From assembly GCA_002205965.3 (NCBI GenBank), contig NADL03000068.1:1-64000 (forward strand): a stretch of DNA of 64,000 bases, given 5' to 3'. Below the pieces are notes generated by a model. The model worked only from the letters and a program-made list of their open reading frames with translations, searched no databases and was not told the DNA's origin. The translations under genes and the position numbers were made by a program. The DNA comes from Kappaphycus alvarezii. Taxonomy: Eukaryota > Rhodophyta > Florideophyceae > Gigartinales > Solieriaceae. This document shows, piece after piece, positions 55,364-64,000 of the stretch (position 1 is the stretch's first letter; each line of letters begins with the position of its first letter).

Positions 55364-55417
55364 GATGTTGAACTTGGTGAAGGGAAACCTATCGCCGTAC
55401 CACCTGGAAACTATGGA

Positions 55418-58400
55418 GTGGAAGATCTTCCACCCGCTTGTGTGCAAGCCTACTGTGGGCAACATGAGGCGTTAATTCTGCCATCTGACGAAGACTGCGT
55501 CGAAGATTGTGAACAAGCATGTATTGTTGGAGGCGAATGCTTGGAGTGCAAACAAGACGCGGGAACAAATTTGATGACAGGAGAAGGGCTAAGCCCGACA
55601 GCCGCAAGCAGAAATATACCTTATGAACATCTGCAGGGTGTAGGGCGTACAGCGTACTTAAAGATATTGCGAAAGATTCGATCGAGTCTCGAATCCTGGA
55701 TCAAGTTGCTAGGTTTCATCGCCATCTGTGGGAGCGTCAGATTCACAGTGTCGCAGTACAATTTTCTCCGCTCAATTCTTCTGTTCATGTCTAGCGATGA
55801 GTAAGTCCCATCTTATTCGGCAATACAGCGATAAATGTTTCCGCTGGCCCTACGTCATTTATTTCCCTCCAGTTTTATTTACCCCATGCAAGGTACACTT
55901 GGTTAAACTAACGTCAAAATTACTATCCGTATGGTTCCCCCAAGTTCTTGGGCAAGGGTGGAATTCAGCACATTTCCTTTCTTCCAGGACATGTACGGCG
56001 AGGAAGCTTTCCGGCTATGCCTGAGATCTCGGGTGGTTCCTGATGATCTTGCTGGAGTAGACCTGTTGACACAATCGAGAAAGGACTTCTTGAGAATTGT
56101 AAGATTGTTCGAAATCGTCGAAGTGTGACAGATCCGAGCGGAGTGCTATTTTCGAAAAGGGATAGCCATATAGTAGCCGTTTCGCGCGGTGATACGATAC
56201 GGATTCCGACAGAAGAAATCCCAGAACAAGTTAGGAGAGAACACTCCAACCCAAGTACGTTTGGATTCCGTCGTTCAAGTTCTGGACATTTGCTTATCAA
56301 AGCGACCATTGAATGTGTATGGACAGCGGGATCCCACGTTATACCAACTTCAAGCGGCAACGAAGCAGTGAATGAAGTAGATAGATTCTTTAATCAGTTC
56401 TTGCAATCTATGGTCACTGTCGCTCCTGTACGGGAACGGAGAGCACGCATCCGAGTAGATCGTTAGGCTGCGAGACACCTTTTTGCTCAGGAGGAGAATA
56501 ACGCCGACCGCGTACTTCCTGGGGACACTTGCGCCTTGCTTCGGCCTTTGTATGATCCTAAAACATGTTCTCTTGTGGCAGTACTGGTCATGCGTTTCCG
56601 AGCGCATCAAGACGGGATCCCGTCGGAGAGGGTATTCTGGTACAATCTTGCTGAAATAAGACCCGTTCCGGTGAACAAAACTAGTTGCATTAACAACGCC
56701 AATGAACACTCATTCATCGATGAGCTGAAACCTTGTCCCATTCAAGATGTCCTGGGGGTCCCCACTGCAGACATGGGCTACGGTCAAGAATTTGTCCGAG
56801 TCCACGAAGATTCTCGAAGCCAAGATTGCAATCAACGCAACATTACCAAGCTTCAGAGCGGTCAGGGGTATGTCATCTACCGATTTCTATTATATTCTGG
56901 CGATTTCAATCCTTCAACGACTCTCTGTCCTCGAGGCTCTGCAGGAGGCTGCTACCTTTCAGCGCTGGGTATATCACCTTTCAGGCGTAATACCCGGTCT
57001 GCCGTGCACAAAATTTCCCTCACACCCCCGGGAATTTCTACAAACGGAGTATTACGACTGGTAATTCAGGACATTATCGAGGCGACTACGAATGGAGTGG
57101 ATGGGGTGCTTCCTGACGGCACGCCAGTGAAGATCTTCATTGATATCGTTGGGTATAAAGCCGACTACCCGGCTTCTGCGCATGCATCAGACGTAATGGG
57201 ACACAATTCTAACTCCTTGTGTACCATATGTGGGTTCAGAAAGTCAAAAACTGGTCATGGAAGCGAGAATGGATACACGACAAACCTTCACAGTATGAAT
57301 CCGGCGTGGGCCATAAGTGCCGATCGGCACGCGGCTCTTCAATCAAGCAAGGTACCTTCATCTCATGCTACTCTGCTAGGCGTGAAGTCTAATGAGGAGG
57401 TGGAAGATCTGCCACCATTGATTGCTGTTCAGGATGATCTGTGTAAGGCGCGTTCTCGCATTCCTCTAACATCGGAAGGAAAGCCTGTTGTACCTGGAAT
57501 TTTTGATGCGTATAGGAGCAACCTGATAGCCCCGGACCACTTGCTCATCGGGCTTGCCAAGACTATAATCAAACTGTGTCTCACAGTCAGCAAACAGTCA
57601 AAGCTGGAGAGGATGGATGTTGGCATTTACTTATGTGACACTTTGAGGCGAAATGGATTGTTAACTCAGAACAGTGTGTTCAATTCGAAAGGTGAGCTCA
57701 ACACAATGAGTCTGTCTGCAACATACTGTCCATTTCTGGTATGTGGACCTGTATTTCGCGAGCTTTGGAAGGGTCGTCATGGCGATGTAATGGAATTGCT
57801 GACTTGTCTGCAGACGCTATTTTGCTTGAAATTTTGGTCGCCAACATTCCCCGCGGATGGAGAGAATGTGGTACGGTATGTGAGTGGGGAAGGACGGCAC
57901 ATGTACCTTGAAGATCTCCAGGCACATTGCGAGCAATACGTGAAGATGGTTGACGATTTCTGCAAGAAGGATCGTACTCTTGGAAAAGTGCTAGAAAAAC
58001 CTAACTTACACAGACTGCTGGAGCTTTTCCATCACTCTCTGCCGGCACTTGGTCACGCCAGAAATTTTATGGAAATGGTATTCGAAAGCGCGCATCAATC
58101 GCTGAAGCGTTGCATCGTGAGGAGTAATCATCAAGACGCGCATGTACCTGCAGTGAATCACTGCATTGGGAACGATTGGCAAGGGAGAGTGGGACTGCTA
58201 CAATATTAAACCAAATCCGATCAGATTGGTATTGATCTTTTGGCAAGAAGGGGGCTGCGGCCTTTAATAATGGGAAACGAGTCAGATCTACTCTACTGTA
58301 GGAGGGAAAAAGAGAGAAACTTCTGTCCTGCTCGGACAAGATGATGAAATCTACTTGTGTAGAACCAGTTGTGAAGGAATTACGCAGTGGGGAGAAGATA

Positions 58401-59190
58401 AACAAATCGTGGACCGGCACGGAAAGAAGATGGGTCTCGAAAAACACCGTCCAGGAACTGGTCGATCGACCTGCCCGAGGAGTGCTATGGAGATGATTCG
58501 GAGGGAACGGAGGAGTCAATTCAGCGATGTGAAGTATTTTTAAACACTCACGCCCCGCTGTTTCGAGAAAGAGATGTATCTGCGAGCTTGTAAAAAAGCG
58601 CGAGACTTGTGCGGTCGGAGCTTCGATACTGGCTCGGAATCGTACAACCATGACATGATCACGTCTGGGACTGTTCTACAAGCTGAGATACTGCAGGAAT
58701 GCAGGAACAATGTGATCCTTGAGAGGAATGGTTCCGGACCAATGCTGAGATGCACGTTTGCGGTGGTGTGTGTGTGTAAGGGAAGGGGTATGGGCAGCGG
58801 TTGCAAGATGTAAGACGTCGATCTCCGGAGTTATTGAGTTGGCAAGGGGTTTGAAAAGTAGCTCTATTCAGCTTCTGGAACTGGGTGAAGGCGATCGCCG
58901 CGTTGGAATCTGTCATAATTGTGATGGTCAAGGGTGTGAAGTGGACAGATTTCAGAAAAATTGTGCGACCTCCGCAGTCGATATTGGCGGGTGGATCATT
59001 TTACTACCAGACAAGAAGGGATGTGTATCCGCCACGGATGGGTTGATCAAGCGCGTCGCGGGACGAAGCAAGAGTCAGTACATTGCTGCGTGGAGGTCTA
59101 AGCAGAATGGAGCGGGAGAGCGGTGTAGATTAGGAAAGCAGTACTATAGTGGTGATATTAGTAGTAAAGCAACCACGGTCCACCCCAATT
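55418..59190 (+). pseudogene. Probable large DDE-type DNA transposase (Plavaka/CACTA-like?), broken
   Basis: The longest frame (56536-58209) is open upstream to 56125 apart from a single TAG at 56464-56466. Inside it are DGTPVKIFIDIVGYKADYPA (57115-57175), DVMGHNSNSLCTICGFRKS (57190-57245), a Cys-x2-Cys zinc-ribbon-like insert, and FESAHQSLKRCIV (58080-58120). In my memory of fungal and oomycete transposases of the Plavaka/CACTA (KDZ-related) class, an Asp in a Gly-rich strand, a CxxC insert and FESAHQ..K occur in this order. Upstream, 55418-55800 encodes a Cys-rich piece, then a GTAAGT at 55801. An AG ending at 55967 would restore the frame DMYGEEAFRLCLRS. Downstream, shifted frames to 59190 (for example CDGQGCEVDRFQKN) look like the C-terminus. 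No terminal inverted repeats were found by eye. Confidence 0.5.
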
Positions 59191-59194
59191 GAAA

Positions 59195-60237
59195 GGAGAA
59201 ACATAACCCCGAACTGTTGCGTCTATTTGATAGTAATATTATTCTCTTCTACTGACTGCAAAAAGCGTAAAAAATACCATTCAAGTCGCGATCGTGACGA
59301 AAAAACGAAAGGAACAACAAAAATGCTCTCAGTCGAGAGGTACTGTATCGAATATAACCAAATCCATGGAAGTCACAGTCTGGAACACCAATGATACACA
59401 CCTACAACACAGGCGAATAGCTGCCAGCGCGCGATCGCAGCAAATTGAAGGAGTAAAAAATTCGTGCGCACCGTGGCGCGCAGGTGGAACATTTGAAGTA
59501 ATTGCGCGGGTATTCACCATATTTTCGTTCATGCTTCAGAACGATCGTTCGCGTAACTATCAAAATTTTTATATGGATTTTTTGCGGCCACATTTTCAGG
59601 TTCTAACCAAACCGCACTGCTTTCATTGGTGCAAGCAGAAAACGCGCTTGTAGTGAGCCGAGGAATCTCTGTAGTATATAATCCAAAGTTCGACACCTCT
59701 ACTCTGAAAACAATAATAAATAACTTTAATCAGTTTTGGTAAGTGGATATTGAACATGTAAAGTATAATTTATTGAAGTAGCAAGACTACATTTTCAAAG
59801 TGCTCTGGTGATATGTTCGAAAAATTATGCAAAATATTCATTGAAGCATTGAATAATGGTTGGTAATTGTTCTTGTTTCGTATTTCGTACAGTTCAGGAT
59901 CATAGTTCCAATGATTCTAATCTATAATCTCTGGAGTTTGGTCTATGAAGTTTCTATAGGATTAAAAGATTACTTCGATGGTTAAAGGGTATGATGAAAG
60001 AAAAAATAAACCTATTTTTCTGATAGTTAAACTATCCTAACAATCACAGGAAGTTTTAGATTGCCACTGTGAGAGTCATATGTATGGATACAGAAAGGTT
60101 TGGATCGTGATCAATATAATCATCACTGATAGTTTTTATAATTTTAAGTTAAAATTTAAAGCCACTTACATAGCTTGCAAACAGTTTAGAGAATAATTTT
60201 AATAATTCAAAGCTTCGAAACTCTTAGAATTATTCTA
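59195..60237. other. AT-rich, no gene recognised
   Basis: Composition returns to AT-rich. Frames are short and without motifs on both strands. Confidence 0.4.
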
Positions 60238-62345
60238 TCATGGTACTGCAAGTACTAAATGCAGACTTTTAAAAGATGTAGCACTTTTTAATTTCCCGTA
60301 GGGGCTGACATGTCTGCTTTCACGATGTTGAAATCGAAAAAAATTGTTGTAATGCCATGAAAAGTCTCTAGTGGAATGAAAACTCGACCAAAATTGGGAA
60401 AAAATCATTAAGAACCTGAATCTTTTGACAGACTGAAAGACCTTATTCATTCGTATGCCGGGAGAATAAGGCATACGATTTATTTCTTTGTGACCAACCA
60501 CAGACATTTGAGCTCCAAAATACCAAAGAAAACCTATCAGGCGGTTTGGAGAGAATTTCTTTTATATCTTTGCAACATACATAATCCCTATAAAACTTTC
60601 ATGCTCGTGGTATAAATGCTCACTGTTATTAGGGAGACGAGAAATTGCCTGTAATATCCGTCGCTTAGCGAAAATCAGAGGTCTTGTGGGTGTAATCGTC
60701 CATTGCAGAGGTAATATGGCTGAGTCAGATGTCAATTTTCGCGTTCTCGACCCGACATGCTCTTCATCATTCATATTAACTACGTAGAGGATCGTCTGAG
60801 TCGACGAAGTAGGAATAAATCTCAGTGATTTCATCCTACTTTTCGGGAAATCACGTATCGCTTTCGCCCTTCTTGTCCATATTTTTAGATGAAAACTCAT
60901 CCCCTTTGACTATTTCATCTGACATATGGGTATAAGATTCTCCATAGTTGATCCTTAGGCGATTATGCGCTTCTATAGCTCAAGGAGCGCAATATAACAC
61001 TCTTTCCAGTTCGGGGCCCTACATTTGTGGAATTCATAACGTCGACGGGAATCTTCAAAAAAGCGGTTACGCCCATAGTTTCCGTTCCGCTTTTGCAATC
61101 CGTGTAAGTTATTCAGACGCATGAAGTTTCTGTGTTTGAGGTCATAGCGTATCATACTGGTCAGTAACTCATCCTTTTTTTCGCCTAGATAAATTTCATG
61201 TGTATTTTTGGCGTAGATTCCACGTACTTACCCTTGGAAACACTCTTCAGCAACTGCTTTTTCATTATAGTTCTTTTCATCGCATTTCAGCTTTTAGAAA
61301 GCACCATTCCCACCTGTTTGTCCTGGGGATATTTTGGGGCTACTGGGACTCAATAAGGCAGATACTATACAAGTAACCAGGTTACTGAAGAAGAAAATGG
61401 AGATCTTCCATTATACTTAAGTAATGTTAATCTAAAATGATCCGGACTAGGCTACGGCTTTCCATCTCCCGAAGGGACTCAGCTCCAATCGTGTATGTAA
61501 ACCTGGATCGGGGTCACCATCACTCAGGTGGGGGGGTAGCCAACGAACCTAAGATTTGTCTTTGTGCCCCTCATCCTCACAGTATTTGTGGGCGAGCTGA
61601 TAAGAAGGCGGAAATGTAGAAGGTTCTAGATCCGTTCTTCACGGAGAATACTCAGGAACTTGTTAAACGAGTATTCTTGCGTAACGATGTTCTATATCGG
61701 GATCATCGACTAATTTTGAAATTCGATGGTGGATTTCTTGAAGCAATAGGCCTTATGAGAGTGGGTGTGGAAATCCAGCGGGCCTTTGGGTACATTTTCA
61801 TTGATTTGAGGTTGATCTTGGGTAGATATTATGAAATATCCTGTACATTTCAATCTCGCGTAAAAGAACTCAATCTCAGTGCCTAGTATTTTATCTCGTC
61901 GACGCAGATCTCAAATAAAACTTACTGACAGCCCTGTCCAGAATGTCAGCGAAGTAGTTGGCCTTATTATTTGGCGAAATTTGGTATTTTCGAGAGCAAA
62001 CTCTACACATATTAACGGCCTCAGCTATACCCTGGCTCAAATACCCCGAAAGTTGTAGTCTTCGAACATCCGCTGGACATCGTTTGCCCTGCATATGGCT
62101 TCATGTCTTTTTTCAACAGGAAGGATAGTTTTATATTCCCATGATGGGAACTTATTCCGATTCCAATCCCAGACCGAAATACGGTCCCTGAAAGTTTGAT
62201 TACCAAAGTATTGAGGAGGTGCCTGTTCCAATTCCGTCGAAGGATGAATAGGAACTCTCATGGCCAAGGAAACTTGATTGTTACTTTGGTGAGGATACTT
62301 GGCATATTGCCTTGTGAATAGCTGATTTTCGCCCTGTGCAGCCAT
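60238..62345 (-). pseudogene. Weak coding train on the minus strand, unrecognised
   Basis: From the ATG at 62345 a frame gives MAAQGENQLFTRQYAKYPHQ and TFRDRISVWDWNRNKFPSWE to the stop at 62037. Later pieces at 61155-60973, 60900-60562 (VVNMNDEEHVGSRTRKLTSD) and 60507-60238 continue on the same strand with stops between them. Amino-acid composition looks protein-like, but the pieces might be separate. No domain is recognised; introns or decay could explain the gaps. Confidence 0.3.
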
Positions 62346-63346
62346 TAGTTCAGGACCATAAGCATTACAACTCAGTAAAGTTTAGAGGATCCAATACTTA
62401 TCTAAAATTTGTCTACAAAACTCCTGGCGTAGTCCAGGACAATATCCACGAGGGAAGCGAGCCCGATAAAAGAATATAAGCTTTTCTCTCTTTTCTCAAG
62501 TCTTCCGTGGATATCAGATTCGTAGATGGCATCTATATCTCCGCACAAACCAAAATGTCGCGACATCTTACAGATCTGATACGAAAAATATCTATATATG
62601 AAAGAAACACCCGTGAAGACCAGAATTGTTGCCGTAAACCCATTTATAATATATCAGGTGACATCCTCCGCATTCAGAGAAATGAAATTTATGTCAGTAG
62701 GTGAGCCTATCAATGCAGCCGCCGAAGAAAGTAATTCCATAGTCGACTTGACATCATTGAAGATCAATACTTCCTGTTCGTTTGAGAATGAATAAATTAT
62801 CATCTTCTTCATTATCTTATTTGAGGTATCCTTGAAAAGAGAGGGGGGTATCGAAGCCGTTCGGAGGTATTCGAATTGAACACTAGATCTTCAATATTCT
62901 CAGCGCCTTGATTCGATGATGGAACAGAAGATGATAGGGTATGCAGAGGTAAGAAAAACATTTGGCCAGCGCTATAAAGTAGCAAACAAATCCCTACTAC
63001 CGTGTTTACTACAGTCGCTACGTGCGCCATAGTAACCTATCACAATCATGCTATTTATCGACAGCGAAGGTGTAGGAGTACAGGTAGATGAATTATAATA
63101 TGAAATAATGGAGCTGCTTTTATTGATAAGGCCCAGGACCGAACAACTCAGCAAAAAAACCGATTTTAATGTCGACGCTGCTAAAATTCTCGATGTTCTC
63201 ATCCAGAAGCGAGCAAACGTGCCACTCACCGGTATGCAGAACAATGGCGGCACTGTAGTCTGCATATCAGTGCGACTTAAAAAGACTGTACTGTAAACTA
63301 GTGACAGGAAAATAGCCTTTCAGAGTCTTCGTGAGCTATGAACACC

Positions 63347-64000
63347 GCGTTTATGAATACTATTTCAAAATCATTTTGCGAAAACATTCTCGTGCACTTC
63401 TGCACTCCACTTTTATGAAGACCAAATTTCCCTAAAACATTGAACGCCTATGGTGACAACCTCCTCCACTACCAGCACCACCCCCACAGAAGCATTATTC
63501 ACGACCGGGAAGTGAATCTTTTGGCGTGAGACCTGGCCAAAGCCGCCCGTCACCCCGTCGTAGAGCCATGGGAGGGCCTCCACCACACGAGACCGGATAT
63601 TCGGACAATGGGAAGACGCGTAGGGACTGAATTCTTCTGCATCACCTTTTTCAATCCTCTTGCGCCACCTTACAAGAGATTCAACGCGTTCAAGCCGTTG
63701 ACCTCCCTTAACGCATCCCGAACGGCGAAGCTTAGAAATTATCAACCCTTTATTGCTACTTCCCCTCGAGGCAGACTCATTCTCATGCCCCTCTCCACTC
63801 TTGGCGGTTGTCTTCCAGACGCTTACGCCTTAATAACCGAAGCGGCAAAATATAGGTGCAGTCATGACCATGGAATCGTCTGGAAATATTCGCGGGATAT
63901 TCATGCAAAGGCACGCTGCGACCGCTGCCACGTCCACCGCGATCTGCCTGTTGGCTGGCCTCAAGGCAGCCTTATTGAAACCTTGAACTGGATTAATTCA
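63347..64000 (+). repeat. Terminal repeat family; parts recur at 12667 and 7218
   Basis: The first 78 bases (ATGAACACCGCGTTTATGAA...) are homologous to 12667-12745. A later part (63903-63976) is homologous to 7218-7292 with many third-position differences. In between, two frames stay largely open: one on plus (PYKRFNAFKPLTSLNASRTA) and one on minus (63745-63413, RSRVVEALPWLYDGVTGGFG). I cannot decide between them. The block runs off the window. Confidence 0.5.

Noticed and set aside
47378..58209. Alternative genetic code (stop reassignment)
   Set aside because: TAA, TAG and TGA all interrupt otherwise open frames, so no single reassignment explains them.
45600..59200. Starship-type giant element with tyrosine recombinase captain
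   Set aside because: No recognisable tyrosine-recombinase R..HxxR..Y pattern in any frame. The only mobility gene seen looks like a DDE transposase.
1..64000. CRISPR array or bacterial origin
   Set aside because: No regularly spaced direct repeats, no Shine-Dalgarno-led operons, and LTR retrotransposons plus GT-AG introns throughout.

Overview
This is a window of repeat-dense eukaryotic nuclear DNA, most likely from a fungus. The evidence is Ty1/copia elements with fungal-style reverse transcriptase and RNase H signatures, two Ty3/gypsy copies, remnants of several DDE DNA transposons, GT-AG introns and a CDCA7/R1-type zinc-finger protein gene. The species cannot be named from sequence alone. 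I see no rRNA, tRNA, CRISPR array or bacterial operon. Almost every long reading frame is broken by single-base indels or in-frame stops. Some of that is decay; in the young gypsy copy part of it may be sequencing error.

Layout. 1-6569: Ty3/gypsy copy A, cut by the left window edge. 6570-8395: a repeat block, a copia LTR fragment, short direct repeats and a GC-rich coding island. 8396-about 12650: degenerate copia element 1. 12888-14423 (minus): zinc-finger gene. 15204-15620: a second copy of the block that flanks gypsy A, here without the gypsy insertion. 16139-24545: a PiggyBac-like transposase pseudogene (minus) split by gypsy copy B, which is complete with 720 and 718 bp LTRs and a GGAGA target duplication. 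24546-30950: two copia elements head to head. 30950-45600: an AT-rich tract with few coding signals, holding an old DDE transposase with an intron and an old copia fragment. 45600-59200: a block of higher GC with four or more long, unrecognised, broken reading frames and a probable cut-and-paste transposase. 59200-63300: AT-rich again, with one weak coding train. 63340-64000: a repeat family whose parts recur at 7.2 and 12.7 kb.

Functional logic. The gypsy elements encode Gag with two zinc knuckles, then protease, reverse transcriptase, RNase H and integrase, and then a third protein of 353 residues at the position where retroviruses carry env. This third protein is made of two diverged copies of one domain of roughly 120 residues joined by an Arg/Ser-rich linker. 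It matches no family I know. In copy B the integrase stop and its start overlap as ATGA; in copy A one extra G fuses it to integrase. This protein is the best candidate in the window for something undescribed. The second candidate is the 45.6-59.2 kb block, whose proteins I do not recognise and which may be one large cargo-bearing transposon.
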